Of a stretch of 64,000 bases of DNA, positions 8,045-16,937 are shown in pieces (positions within the stretch are counted from its first letter, which is position 1; the number at the start of each line of letters is the position of its first letter). Source of the DNA: Planctomycetes bacterium B3_Pla (lineage in GTDB: Bacteria > Planctomycetota > Phycisphaerae > Sedimentisphaerales > Anaerobacaceae); the NCBI GenBank assembly GCA_005223045.1, contig NJBM01000002.1, positions 310,001 through 374,000 of the forward strand, given 5' to 3'. Below the pieces are notes generated by a model that saw only the letters and a list, made by a program, of their open reading frames with translations, did no database searches and had not been told where the DNA came from. The position numbers and the translations under genes were made by a program.

Positions 8045-11000
8045 TTATCCGGTTGAGGGACCGATTCTTGATTTAACCACGCTGTAAACACAGGGCACCA
8101 GGAACAGCGTAAAGAATGTCGAGACCAACATACCTCCGATCAGGGCGCGGGCCAATGGTATCATTGCGTCGCTCCCGGGAGCCAATCGAATAGAAAGCGG
8201 CAACATCGACACAACTAACGTCAAGGCAGTCATCAGGATAGGACGTAAACGGACCCCAGCCGCAACCAGGGCGGCTCGGGAAGGTTCATAACCTCGATCC
8301 CGCAACCTGTTGGCAAAATCAACGAGCAGGATGCTGTTATTCACCACCACACCGATCATCATCAGCGTACCCATCAAGGATTGGATATTTAGGGTCGTGC
8401 CTGTCAGATACAGCATGCCAAAAACACCTGAGAGTCCCAGCGGCACAGCCAGCATGATTATGAGCGGATCAATGATCGACCGGAACTGTGCCATCATGAC
8501 CAGGTAAACAAGGATTGCCGCGACAACAAGACCCCAGCGCAAAGCGCCGGTGCCGGTGCGCATAGTCACAACGGGACCTCGGATATTTACGCTCACTCCA
8601 AGTTCCTTATCCATTTTGGCGATGGCCTTCTCAACATCAGCCACTACGCTTCCCATGTCCCGCCCCGAGACATTCACGTAAACATCGTTTACTCGTGCGA
8701 TATTGTAGTGAGCGATCTCGCCGTGGATGTTTACCCGCTTGACTTCGGCAACGTTTGACAATGGAATCGTTACAGGGCCATCCGGACCTTCCATCGACAG
8801 CGGAAGATTACGGAGATCGTCGAGGGATTGCACCTCATTGTCTTCGTACTGAACCCCGATGAAAAAATCGATACCGGTCTTCGGATCCACCCAGATCATT
8901 GGAGCAAATCCCGTGCTGGAACCCAAGGCGGTAAGGACATTTTCAGCGATGTTTCGCTGGGACAAGCCCATATAGGCTGCGCGAGTGCGGTCGACCTCAA
9001 TGTCGAACTGCGGATAGTCGAGCATTTGGGCAATCTGAACATCGACGGCGCCCGGGATGTCCCGTATGCGTTCAACGACGGCTTCAGCCGTCTTGCGGCA
9101 CTGCTCCAGTGTTCCTGCGGAAACCTGAATGTCAATCGGCGCCGCAACTCCCTCATTCAGCGCAGCGTTAATAATGCCGCCCGTCACAAAAAGGAACCTT
9201 TCCTGCGGGAACCGCTCCTTCAGGACTCTGCGAAGTGTTTCGACATATTCACCCGTGCTTGTCGAACGGCCCTTGTCATGTAAATTCACCACCAGGAAAG
9301 CTGAATCGGGACCTGAGTTTGAACTAAGCACTGTAGAAAATCCGGCCCCTTTGCCGACCGGCAGTCCTATATTGGAAAGGATGGTATTGATTTCTCGCTC
9401 TGGAATAATTTCGTGAATAGTATCTTCAATGCGAGCGACCAGATCTTCAGTTCGTTCCAGTCTCGTGCCAGGAATTGTGCGAACCCTCACTTCAAATGTG
9501 CCGGCGTCAACGTCGGGGAACAGCTCCGTGCCAATCAAGGGAAAAAGCATATAAGACGCAGCGACCAACCCTATGGTTACGCCAATAACACGCCAACGAG
9601 CTTTCAAAGCAGCCCCTAATAAAACCACAAACAGCCCGCGCGGCTCGGAGATTTCCCCGGCTTCCTCATCATCCAACTTTTTCCTGTTCGGACGAGTTCG
9701 CATCATTCGTGAGCAAAAAGCAGGAACAATGGTCATCGCCACCAAATAGGACGCCCCGATGGTCATGGTTGCCGCCAACGCAAGGGGAGTAAACAGATAT
9801 TTGACCATGCCCGTTAGAAAGATGGCCGGAATGAAAATCGCTAATGTGGTAACTATGCCCGCCAAAACCGGAGCGGCCACTTCCGTAGTCGCCTCGTCAG
9901 CGGCTTCGGCGCGCCCCTTTCCCATGTTGAGGTGTCGCATTATGTTTTCCACTACGACAATGCCGGCATCCACTACGGTGCCGATTGCCAGTGCGATACC
10001 TCCGAGGGTCATGACGTTGATAGTATTGCCTGTGAAATAAAAACCCAGCATTCCTATGACAATTGCCAGAGGCATCACCAGCAGGACCGCGAGCGAGGCC
10101 ATGAATTTTCTCAGGAACAACGCAATGACCAGAGCTACGAGAAGCGCACCGAGTAAAACCTCGTATTCGAGATTGCGAATGGCGTTGCGGATATAGCTCG
10201 ATTGGTCATTGACCAGTGTAACCTCCGTCTCCCTGGGTATATCCCCGCGGTCCTTCATTTTCGGGATCTCTTCGGCGAGCCCGCTTCTGATGCGGTCGAC
10301 CACGGCGATTGTATTTTCACCCGGCTCGCGAAGAAGCGGACAATAGACACTTCGCTTGCCGTTCACGCGAACGATGTTATATTGAAGCGCCGCATCATCT
10401 TTGGCATAACCGACATCGCGAATGAAAATGGGTCGGCCGTTTCGAATAGCGATCGGCACATTGTCAATATCCTCGGGGGTGGCCAACGTGTTGACCGGGT
10501 GAATTTGATATTCGGTTTGTCCTAATTTCATGGTGCCGCCAGCCAGAACCAGGTTGGCTTCCTTCAGCGCGTTTACGACGTCAACGGGAGCCAATTGCAG
10601 TGAATGCAGCTTCTGTGGATCCACGTAAACCATCATCTGGCGGAACTTGCCCCCAAACGGATGCGGAATCTGCACGCCTTTCAAGCCGCCCATCTTGTTC
10701 CGCACAGCATAATAGCCAATCTTATAGAGTTCCGTTTCACTTAATCCCTCACCATGAATGGCAGCGAGCACTACGGGAAGGTTTGCCGGCTCGCTCCGCA
10801 ATGTAAATGGATGCTCCATACCGGGGGGCAAGTGAAACATATCACTCGCTATCAGATTGACGATATCATTCATAGCCGATGAGGCATTGGCGCCGGGCTG
10901 AAAAAAGATTTTTATGACGCTGGCGCCGGGCAAGGTTCGCGATTCCTGATGTTCGATGCGACCGGCCAACGTTAAGGCGCGTTCGACGCGCGAGGTGACC

Positions 11001-11185
11001 GACTTTTCCATTTCGCCTGTCGGCAGGCCGGGGTAAGAGAAGAAACTGACTACAACCGGTTTCTTGAAGTCGGGCAAAATATCGGCGGGAATATTCGGGA
11101 TTACGGCCAATCCCAGCAAGCACAGTCCGATTGCCGCCGCCCAAATAGCATGAGGATTTCGAAGCGCAAATTTAACTAACACCAT
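8045..11185 (-). CDS. RND efflux pump, inner-membrane permease
   Basis: 1046 residues, full length for an RND transporter (usual 1020-1060). Begins MVLVKFALRNPHAIWAAAIG; residues about 340-500 and 870-1030 are the two six-helix blocks, each preceded by a large periplasmic porter domain. The fourth-helix motif reads GTVVDAGIVVVENI: the first of the two aspartates of AcrB-type pumps (D407) is kept and the second is replaced, as in the CusA-like branch, so substrate class cannot be set from this alone. Proton-driven export is expected with the MFP adaptor (11260-12612) and the TolC-like channel (6460-8031). A single promoter upstream of the adaptor should drive all three. The operon is framed by the two inverted membrane-module copies. 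Confidence 0.93.
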   Translation of the reverse strand: MVLVKFALRNPHAIWAAAIGLCLLGLAVIPNIPADILPDFKKPVVVSFFSYPGLPTGEMEKSVTSRVERALTLAGRIEHQESRTLPGASVIKIFFQPGANASSAMNDIVNLIASDMFHLPPGMEHPFTLRSEPANLPVVLAAIHGEGLSETELYKIGYYAVRNKMGGLKGVQIPHPFGGKFRQMMVYVDPQKLHSLQLAPVDVVNALKEANLVLAGGTMKLGQTEYQIHPVNTLATPEDIDNVPIAIRNGRPIFIRDVGYAKDDAALQYNIVRVNGKRSVYCPLLREPGENTIAVVDRIRSGLAEEIPKMKDRGDIPRETEVTLVNDQSSYIRNAIRNLEYEVLLGALLVALVIALFLRKFMASLAVLLVMPLAIVIGMLGFYFTGNTINVMTLGGIALAIGTVVDAGIVVVENIMRHLNMGKGRAEAADEATTEVAAPVLAGIVTTLAIFIPAIFLTGMVKYLFTPLALAATMTIGASYLVAMTIVPAFCSRMMRTRPNRKKLDDEEAGEISEPRGLFVVLLGAALKARWRVIGVTIGLVAASYMLFPLIGTELFPDVDAGTFEVRVRTIPGTRLERTEDLVARIEDTIHEIIPEREINTILSNIGLPVGKGAGFSTVLSSNSGPDSAFLVVNLHDKGRSTSTGEYVETLRRVLKERFPQERFLFVTGGIINAALNEGVAAPIDIQVSAGTLEQCRKTAEAVVERIRDIPGAVDVQIAQMLDYPQFDIEVDRTRAAYMGLSQRNIAENVLTALGSSTGFAPMIWVDPKTGIDFFIGVQYEDNEVQSLDDLRNLPLSMEGPDGPVTIPLSNVAEVKRVNIHGEIAHYNIARVNDVYVNVSGRDMGSVVADVEKAIAKMDKELGVSVNIRGPVVTMRTGTGALRWGLVVAAILVYLVMMAQFRSIIDPLIIMLAVPLGLSGVFGMLYLTGTTLNIQSLMGTLMMIGVVVNNSILLVDFANRLRDRGYEPSRAALVAAGVRLRPILMTALTLVVSMLPLSIRLAPGSDAMIPLARALIGGMLVSTFFTLFLVPCVYSVVKSRIGPSTG

Positions 11186-11259
11186 AGCGGTTGGCGATTC
11201 TCCTTTCGTGATGCTAATTGCAGAATTTCAATAAACAGGAGCGCTTAGAAGAACCTTGG

Positions 11260-12612
11260 TTAGCGAAGCACCTTTACAGTTTGATTGGGCAAGAGCCGAC
11301 CGAGCATACCCAGCACTACCTGCTCTTCACCGGTCAGACCGCTGACGATTTCGATCTGATGGCCATCGTCCAATCCGGTTGTGACAGGTACATGCCGCAC
11401 TTTATTACTGGAGTCGACGACACACACGTGACATTCACTGCCATTTTCTCCGTTGTGGATACACGCGGCGGGCAGGACTAACCGATCCGAACTTTCTTCC
11501 AACAGAATTGTCATTTGGCCGAACATGCCTGGCAGCATCTTATGCCTGGGATTTGGAAAATCGATCTCCACCATCATCGTGCGGGTAATCGGATCCAGGC
11601 TCTTCGAAGTTCTCGCAATCTTGCCCTCAATAGCCCCTCCCGGCAGAGCGCCATGTTTGAATTGAACCTTATCTCCAACATCAGCAAGAGCCACATCGCG
11701 TTCCGGTATAGGCACCTTTACGCGCACCTTGTCGATTTGGACAATCGTGAAAAGTGGTTTCTTCTCAGCGCGAGATGAGCTTTGACCGTTCTGAACCAAA
11801 TCACCGGGATCCACAGTTCTGTGAGTGACAATTCCATCAAAGGGAGCCCGCAGAGTTGCATATCCTATCAAGACGTTGTGTTCTTCCAATTGCTTTTGGG
11901 CAACCTCTTTTGCCGCTTCGGCACTCTCAGCAGTGGCCACTGCCACCTTCAGCTCCGCTTGAGCAACATTGTAGTTGGCCTTTTGGGATAAAAGTGCTGC
12001 TTCTGAAGATTGCAGCCGGTTGAGTGTCTCATCACGCAGGCGTTGTGTTGTCGCCTTGGATTCAACCAGCTCTTCGATCCGCTTATACTCAGACCTGTCT
12101 GCTCTTAGCCGTGCCGCGGCTTGTTTAACGCCGGCCTGTGCCTGCTCAAGTTTGGCTCTTGCCACTTCGATCGCGGCATCATACCGCACTTTTTCCCTTT
12201 GCAGCCGCGTCACTTCCGCTTCCTGCCTTTCGTTAGCTTTGAGCATCTCGGGTACGTCAATCTCTGCGAGTTTCTGACCTTCCTCAACCTGATCGCCTAT
12301 ATCCACGTAGAGTTTCTTCAAATAACCACCCACTTTGGCGTATAATTCTGCTTCGAAAAATGCGCGTACGGTGGCAGGCTGTGTGGTTGACCGCCGCAAT
12401 GTTACTTGTTTTGGTTGAGTGGTCTTGACGGCGACGGGGTTGATTGTTGCACTTCCTTGGCCACCAGCGGCGGGCATCCAGGCTGCAAACATCAGCGCCA
12501 GCAAAACAAAAATGCTCACACATCGCACATTCGACGGCTCGATCACAGGTGCGGCGACGGATCGATTCAAGCCGACATTCTTAAAAGTGGAACAGGTTCG
12601 TACCCTATTCAT
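11260..12612 (-). CDS. RND efflux periplasmic adaptor (MFP/HlyD family)
   Basis: 450 residues. ATG 12612 has GAGGTG five bases upstream. An export signal or membrane anchor lies about residues 30-52 (VSIFVLLALMFAAWMPAAGG). The first lipoyl half (YVDIGDQVEEGQKLAEIDVPE), a long coiled coil (about 120-225, with ADRSEYKRIEELVESKATTQ) and the second lipoyl half (GYATLRAPFDGIVTHRTVDP) follow, then beta-barrel and membrane-proximal domains. It joins the pump to the TolC-like channel. It is the first gene of the operon, 74 bases before the pump gene, and carries the promoter at 12735-12763. The usual lipobox Cys is not at the N-terminus, so it may be held by its hydrophobic segment. Confidence 0.9.
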   Translation of the reverse strand: MNRVRTCSTFKNVGLNRSVAAPVIEPSNVRCVSIFVLLALMFAAWMPAAGGQGSATINPVAVKTTQPKQVTLRRSTTQPATVRAFFEAELYAKVGGYLKKLYVDIGDQVEEGQKLAEIDVPEMLKANERQEAEVTRLQREKVRYDAAIEVARAKLEQAQAGVKQAAARLRADRSEYKRIEELVESKATTQRLRDETLNRLQSSEAALLSQKANYNVAQAELKVAVATAESAEAAKEVAQKQLEEHNVLIGYATLRAPFDGIVTHRTVDPGDLVQNGQSSSRAEKKPLFTIVQIDKVRVKVPIPERDVALADVGDKVQFKHGALPGGAIEGKIARTSKSLDPITRTMMVEIDFPNPRHKMLPGMFGQMTILLEESSDRLVLPAACIHNGENGSECHVCVVDSSNKVRHVPVTTGLDDGHQIEIVSGLTGEEQVVLGMLGRLLPNQTVKVLR

Positions 12613-12967
12613 GATTTCACCTCACAACAACTATAATTTCTTGTCGGACATTTCTTGTCTTATATAAGCACCGAACTACAGACCATTGATCTTTCCAGCT
12701 ACTTCCACGATAATAGCAAGATATTCCTCAATCAATATTACTAAACGAGCTACTTATTGTCAATAGTTCTTGTAAAAAATGTCACCGGTCACGAGGGAAA
12801 TCCGGGCCAAAATCAGTTGCCATTTCCCGATGGATTCTGTAATCTCCCCTCCGACGTGTATATCTGAGTGAGCCATATAAATCGTGCCGGTGGTAAGCTC
12901 CGGAACAGAAAAATAAGGCGATATTGAGCAATACGCCTATGTCTCGGCAATCTTTTGGAGAAATAGC
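12613..12967. other. Divergent intergenic region between efflux operon and module copy B
   Basis: Contains the strong efflux promoter on the minus strand (12735-12763). For the plus-strand module only a good ribosome site (GGAG, eight bases before ATG 12968) is clear; no convincing -35/-10 pair was found. No regulator gene lies here. Confidence 0.5.
12735..12763 (-). promoter_or_regulatory. Sigma-70 promoter of the RND efflux operon
   Basis: On the minus strand TTGACA (12763-12758), 17-base spacer, TAATAT (12740-12735). The adaptor start codon is about 120 bases downstream. Confidence 0.8.
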
Positions 12968-13438
12968 ATGGTATTCCTTGAGCGGCACTATGAAGTGCTG
13001 CTGCTGGCTCATCTTTTGGTCACGTTTGTCCTGGTCGGTTGCCTGACGCACAATCTGCTCATCGTATATAATTACGTTCGCGGCAAGTTCGGGCGTAAGA
13101 AGCTCGAGTTGTACTACGTCCGCGTTTCCCTCTGGTCATACGTAATCGTCTATATTCTGGGGGCGTTGATCTACCCTGCCTTTCGCATCTATATCCGGGC
13201 CGATTATTTCGATCCCGATCTGTCGTGGGCCACGGGTCTGTTCGAGGTCAAGGAGCACTGGGGGGCTCTGGGATTGGCCTTGTTCTATGTCTATTACTAC
13301 CTGCGAAAGAGTTTCGAGCCGGATGCGGAAAAAGACAAGCTCTGGTTCTACGTGCCGCTCTGCGTGCTCCTGAACATAATCGTCTGGTATAAAGTCATCG
13401 TCGGCTGCTATCTCTCACTCTTGAAGGGGTCGTTCTAA
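12968..13438 (+). CDS. Four-helix membrane protein, module copy B first gene
   Basis: 156 residues, paralogue of the 5721-6191 gene: same opening MVFLERHYEVLLLAHL and same closing VGCYLSLLKG. His15, His28 and the histidine in VKEHWGALG are all kept, as are FGRKKLE, YPAFRIYIRADYFDPDL and WFYVPLCVLLNIIVWYK. The high nucleotide similarity to copy A, and third-base differences between them, indicate duplication followed by selection on the protein. Possible haem b membrane subunit (inference). TAATG overlap couples it to the next gene. Unlike copy A, no polyferredoxin gene follows; a tRNA gene does. Confidence 0.78.
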   Translation: MVFLERHYEVLLLAHLLVTFVLVGCLTHNLLIVYNYVRGKFGRKKLELYYVRVSLWSYVIVYILGALIYPAFRIYIRADYFDPDLSWATGLFEVKEHWGALGLALFYVYYYLRKSFEPDAEKDKLWFYVPLCVLLNIIVWYKVIVGCYLSLLKGSF

Positions 13439-13803
13439 TGAAAAAATCGGATGTTACATACATCGTCGGCTGTACCTTCTCGGCGGCCGTCTCGATCTTC
13501 TATTGCTGCATAATATTCTTCAAAATCACGGTGCCGCGGTACTACCCGACCCTGCACGAGTGGAAATGGGTCAACCAAAAGGGTATCCCCTCACAGGGCT
13601 GGTACGGCATACAGAGCTTTGCATATATCGCCGGAGGTATCGTTGCCATAGCGGTCTATCTCGCATGTAAGCGCGCGGGCTCGAAGGAAATCGAGCTAAA
13701 ACCGGGCGCCGTCAAATCTACGGCCCTGGCAACTATTGCCGTGGTCCTCGTCTGCATGGCGTATATTCTGTTTCACGAATTCCACAGGTGGGGAACAATA
13801 TAG
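13438..13803 (+). CDS. Small three-helix membrane protein, module copy B second gene
   Basis: 121 residues, MKKSDVTYIVGCTFSAAVSI, paralogue of the 5356-5721 gene. Conserved parts are PRYYPTLHEWKW, KGIPSQGWYG, the central helix FAYIAGGIVAIAVYLA and ILFHEFHRW at the end. Its ATG overlaps the upstream stop codon by one base, the same arrangement as in copy A, so the pair was duplicated as a unit. No named family. A likely partner of the four-helix protein in a small membrane complex; whether copy B shares the single polyferredoxin of copy A is unknown. Confidence 0.75.
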   Translation: MKKSDVTYIVGCTFSAAVSIFYCCIIFFKITVPRYYPTLHEWKWVNQKGIPSQGWYGIQSFAYIAGGIVAIAVYLACKRAGSKEIELKPGAVKSTALATIAVVLVCMAYILFHEFHRWGTI

Positions 13804-13927
13804 CGACGAAGCCATATTGGGCAAGGTATATCAGAGGCGGTTTGTGTCTGTAGCGGTTTGGCCGGCCTGATCTTCTTCAAACACAGGCTTTTCTGATATG
13901 AATGACAAAATTTTCACAAAAAAGCCC

Positions 13928-13955
13928 TTGCAAATGGAGATTCAGCCCTTATACT
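13928..13955 (+). promoter_or_regulatory. Promoter of tRNA-Gly
   Basis: TTGCAA (13928-13933), 16-base spacer, TATACT (13950-13955); the tRNA begins 17 bases later. Confidence 0.6.
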
Positions 13956-13971
13956 CTGGCGCGTAATTGCT

Positions 13972-14043
13972 GCGGGCGTAGCTCAGTGGTAGAGCGTCAC
14001 GTTGCCAACGTGAATGTCGTGAGTTCAAATCTCATCGCCCGCT
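13972..14043 (+). tRNA. tRNA-Gly (GCC)
   Basis: Acceptor stem GCGGGCG pairs with CGCCCGC (14036-14042). D arm GCTC..GAGC, anticodon stem TCACG/CGTGA with loop TTGCCAA (anticodon GCC), T arm GTGAG-TTCAAAT-CTCAT. Discriminator T; CCA is not encoded. Confidence 0.95.
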
Positions 14044-14114
14044 TAAGTAAGGCATAAGAGCATAGGGGCCAAAATGTTATGGCTTGTGCACTTGTGACTT
14101 ATGTGCTGTGAATA

Positions 14115-14308
14115 GTATCGGTGAGTTACCGGCTAAGTGTAGTTTGGCGTTGGTTTCCGATACGTTTGGATCCGGCATCTGTCAGGTGCGAGCCTGACCT
14201 AATTGATGCCGGGTTGAAAACCGCGAAAACCGGGCTAAGGGAGCGGGTAAGCCAGAATGAAGCAAAAGGCATCTGGCAACCCCAGTTTGTTTCCCTGACG
14301 CCTTTTTT
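14115..14308 (+). ncRNA. Candidate structured RNA or leader between tRNA-Gly and tig
   Basis: No ORF, but dense complementarity: GTATCGG (14115-14121) with CCGATAC (14157-14163); CCGGCATC (14172-14179) with GATGCCGG (14205-14212), enclosing GTCAGG (14181-14186) with CCTGAC (14193-14198); GCCAGA with TCTGGC (14251-14276); and AAAAGGC (14274-14280) with GCCTTTTTT (14300-14308), a terminator-like end. The last two pairings share bases, so they would be alternative folds. It could be a small RNA ending in a terminator, or a leader with an attenuator before tig. It matches no RNA family I recognise; SRP, 6S and tmRNA core motifs are absent. Confidence 0.4.
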
Positions 14309-14350
14309 GTTTATAATATAAGATTTGCAGAATCGCTCAGGAGTACGGAA

Positions 14351-15865
14351 ATGGCCGAAGAACAGCAATCCGACGCACTCAAGGAAGAGGAACAATCCGA
14401 GGGGCTGGATGAACAACAATCCGAATCACAAACCGAAGAAGAACAACCGGAAGGGCCTAAGAATACGGTAACGATCGAAGATGCAGGGCCCTGCAAAAAG
14501 AAAGTCATCATAGAAATACCTGAAGAGGCAATCGGGAAGGCCACCGACAAACAGTTTGAAGATCTGCGCAAAGAAGCACAGGTTCCGGGCTTTAGAAAGG
14601 GCCGGGCGCCGCGCCGCCTGTTGGAGAAACGTTTCGGCAAAGATGTAACAGAACAGGTCAAGCTGACATTGTTGGCTGAGGCAAGCGAGTCCGCCGTCAA
14701 AGACAACGAGCTGCAGACTCTGGGTGAGCCGGACATCGATTTCGAGGACATAGAGCTTCCTGACCAGGGGACGCTGACGTTTGATTTCGAGGTCGAGGTG
14801 CGTCCTGAATTCGATCTGCCCGAACTGGAAGGCATCCCGGTTACGAAGACAAAATTTGAGGTCACGGAAGATCAGATCGACAGAGAGATGGAGCAAATGC
14901 AAAGGCTCTCAGGTGTATGGACACCACGGGCCGAGGGCGATGCAGTCGAGCCGGAGGACCAGATAGTCGCCGATGTGATTCTCAATATAGAAGGAGTCGA
15001 AGAAGAAGAAAAGCTCAACAACGCCGAGATACACGTCAGGTCCAGCGGCTTTGTCGGGTCGATTCCGGTCGATAAGCTCGACGAATTACTGGTCGGCGCC
15101 AAGATCGGAGACATCAAAGAGACGAGCGTCGATGTCCCGAAAACGTTCTTCAGAGAAGAGTATCGCGGCAAGAAAGTGGATATAAAAATCGACATCGAAG
15201 ACATCAAATGGCTCAAACCCGCCGAACTGGACGAGAATCTCCTCCAGCGGGTTGGCGCCGAAGATGTAGATGATCTAAAGGAAAAAATTCGCGATGCGCT
15301 CCAGGGGCAGTTGGAAACACAAGGGCGAACGGAGATGACCGAGCAGATATACAAGCACCTGCTCGACAATACCGACTTCGAGCTGCCGCTGGACGTCGTC
15401 GGCGAGCAGGCAACCACAGTGCTGCAAAGGCAATACAGCAACCTTATTATGCGAGGCTTGTCCCGCGAGCAGATTGAAGAGCAGATGGAGGCGCTCCAGG
15501 CCGGCAGCGAGCAGCAGGCGATGCAGCAGTTGAAGACGTTTTTCATAATGGACCAGGTTGCCGACAAGCTCGATATCAGCGTCAGCGAAGAGGAGATTAA
15601 CGGGCATATCGCCCAGTTGGCGATGCAGAGACAGCAGCGGCCTGAGAAGATGCGGGAGCAAATGGAGCGCGACGGGTCATTGTCTCAGTTCAATCTGGAG
15701 GTGCGCCAGAACAAATGTATCGCCAAGCTGCTCGAGACGGCGAAAGTAACGGAGAAAAAGCCCAAGAAGGCAAAGAATACAAAGAAGGCAAAGAAAACTG
15801 GCAGGAAATCGGCGAAAAAGCCTGTAAGAAAGCCGCCCCCTAAAAAAACTGAATCCAAGAAGTGA
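14351..15865 (+). CDS. tig: Trigger factor with acidic N-terminal and lysine-rich C-terminal extensions
   Basis: 504 residues; typical trigger factors are 430-450. The ribosome-docking signature GFRKGRAPRRLLEKRFG is at about residues 78-94, followed by the PPIase-like middle domain (EGDAVEPEDQIVADV onward) and the helical C-domain. The first 35 residues are almost only Glu, Gln, Ser and Asp (EEQQSDALKEEEQSEGLDEQ), and the last 35 are Lys rich (KAKNTKKAKKTGRKSAKKP), so the chain has oppositely charged ends not found in E. coli trigger factor. The start is supported by GGAG seven bases upstream. Ribosome-associated chaperone for nascent chains; the two clpP genes downstream are its usual neighbours. 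Confidence 0.93.
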   Translation: MAEEQQSDALKEEEQSEGLDEQQSESQTEEEQPEGPKNTVTIEDAGPCKKKVIIEIPEEAIGKATDKQFEDLRKEAQVPGFRKGRAPRRLLEKRFGKDVTEQVKLTLLAEASESAVKDNELQTLGEPDIDFEDIELPDQGTLTFDFEVEVRPEFDLPELEGIPVTKTKFEVTEDQIDREMEQMQRLSGVWTPRAEGDAVEPEDQIVADVILNIEGVEEEEKLNNAEIHVRSSGFVGSIPVDKLDELLVGAKIGDIKETSVDVPKTFFREEYRGKKVDIKIDIEDIKWLKPAELDENLLQRVGAEDVDDLKEKIRDALQGQLETQGRTEMTEQIYKHLLDNTDFELPLDVVGEQATTVLQRQYSNLIMRGLSREQIEEQMEALQAGSEQQAMQQLKTFFIMDQVADKLDISVSEEEINGHIAQLAMQRQQRPEKMREQMERDGSLSQFNLEVRQNKCIAKLLETAKVTEKKPKKAKNTKKAKKTGRKSAKKPVRKPPPKKTESKK

Positions 15866-15992
15866 CCGGCCTTGGAATGCGCGTCAAGATCCGGGTTCGA
15901 TTGTAAATTCCGCTTCTGGGAGCCAGGCATCATAGACAAAGGAAAGAATTTCCAGCCGGCTAACAAAAAGACCGGCAGATATGGATATCTGA

Positions 15993-16021
15993 TTGAGTAC
16001 GGAATACAAGCCACATATTTT
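15993..16021 (+). promoter_or_regulatory. Possible promoter of clpP1
   Basis: TTGAGT (15993-15998), 17-base spacer, TATTTT (16016-16021). The implied transcript start is only about ten bases before the ATG, overlapping the AAAGGGA ribosome site, so this is tentative. Confidence 0.35.
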
Positions 16022-16037
16022 GTAAAGGGAATGATGA

Positions 16038-16745
16038 ATGTCTATTGAACATCGGGCACGAGAGATTGCAAAGGGTCCCTTCTTCGGCACTTGCGGCGAA
16101 ATGGGGCCTATGAACATGGATGCGTACAATCAGTACGGCCAGTATCAGCGCTATCGGCAGATGAGTCTCGACGATATGCTGTTGGAGAACCGCATCGTTT
16201 TCCTGATAGGGGAAATATCATACGCCAGAGCCGCCGAAGTCATCATGAAGATGCTTTATCTGGACAACCTGAAACGCAGCAGCGAAATCAGCTTGTATGT
16301 CAATTCGCCGGGCGGCAGTGTGGACGATACGATGGCCATTTACGATACGATGCGCTTTGTCAGCTCTCCGGTTGCGACGTACTGCATCGGCAGGGCCCAG
16401 TCGGGGGCTGCGATAATACTGGCGGCCGGCACCAAGGGCAGACGGCACGCTCTTCCCCATGCAAAAGTCATGCTGCACCAGCCCTGGGGCGGGATCAGCG
16501 GCCAGGCGGCCGACATCAAGATACAGGCCGAGGAGATACTCAAAACCAAAGCCATGATAAATGAAATCCTCGCAAAACACAGCGGCCAGCCGGTCGAGAA
16601 AATCGCTGCCGAGACCGAAAGAGACCGGTACATGACTGCCGCAGAAGCACACGAGTACGGACTCATCGATGAGGTGCTGCGCGAAGAGGAAGAAGAGGAC
16701 AAGGATAAGAAGAAAGATAAGAAGAAAAAGGACGAAGGGAAGTAG
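16038..16745 (+). CDS. clpP: ATP-dependent Clp protease proteolytic subunit, first copy
   Basis: 235 residues. Catalytic triad in family positions: Ser122 in GRAQSGAA, His147 in VMLHQPWGG, Asp196 in ERDRYM. The oxyanion segment NSPGGSVDD is present. It has a longer N-terminus than E. coli ClpP and an unusual C-terminal tail of alternating acidic and lysine residues (EEEEEDKDKKKDKKKKDEGK). The SGAA variant differs from the commoner SMGA around the active serine. Forms the proteolytic chamber served by ClpX/ClpA-type ATPases; no clpX gene follows here. A second, shorter clpP lies 192 bases downstream, so the organism may form mixed ClpP rings, as known in some bacteria. Confidence 0.95.
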   Translation: MSIEHRAREIAKGPFFGTCGEMGPMNMDAYNQYGQYQRYRQMSLDDMLLENRIVFLIGEISYARAAEVIMKMLYLDNLKRSSEISLYVNSPGGSVDDTMAIYDTMRFVSSPVATYCIGRAQSGAAIILAAGTKGRRHALPHAKVMLHQPWGGISGQAADIKIQAEEILKTKAMINEILAKHSGQPVEKIAAETERDRYMTAAEAHEYGLIDEVLREEEEEDKDKKKDKKKKDEGK

Positions 16746-16865
16746 GAAATCAGGGAATCAGGATAACAGGAAAGGCGGGGGTCAGGAAACAAAGCCATCC
16801 TGATAACCTGAGCACCTGATACTCACTACCTGATAACCTGATAATCCGGTGACCTGATAACCGGA
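16746..16865 (+). repeat. CCTGATAACC microrepeat between the clpP genes
   Basis: Imperfect iterations of ATCAGG/AACAGG and then CCTGATAACCTGA-type words fill the spacer after clpP1. A related TATCAGGATATCAG array lies at 39041-39104. No coding potential. Confidence 0.6.
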
Positions 16866-16937
16866 TACAGAACAATAAAATAGGTTGCAGCCTCAAGCGG
16901 AGCTTGGGGATGAAACGAAGAATGAGGAGCAATACAA

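Noticed and set aside
14172-14260. Cobalamin riboswitch (GTCAGGTGCGAGCCTGAC resembles one stem, GTAAGCCAGAATGA a B12 box)
   Set aside because: The conserved core between these parts is missing, and the downstream gene is tig, not a B12 gene.
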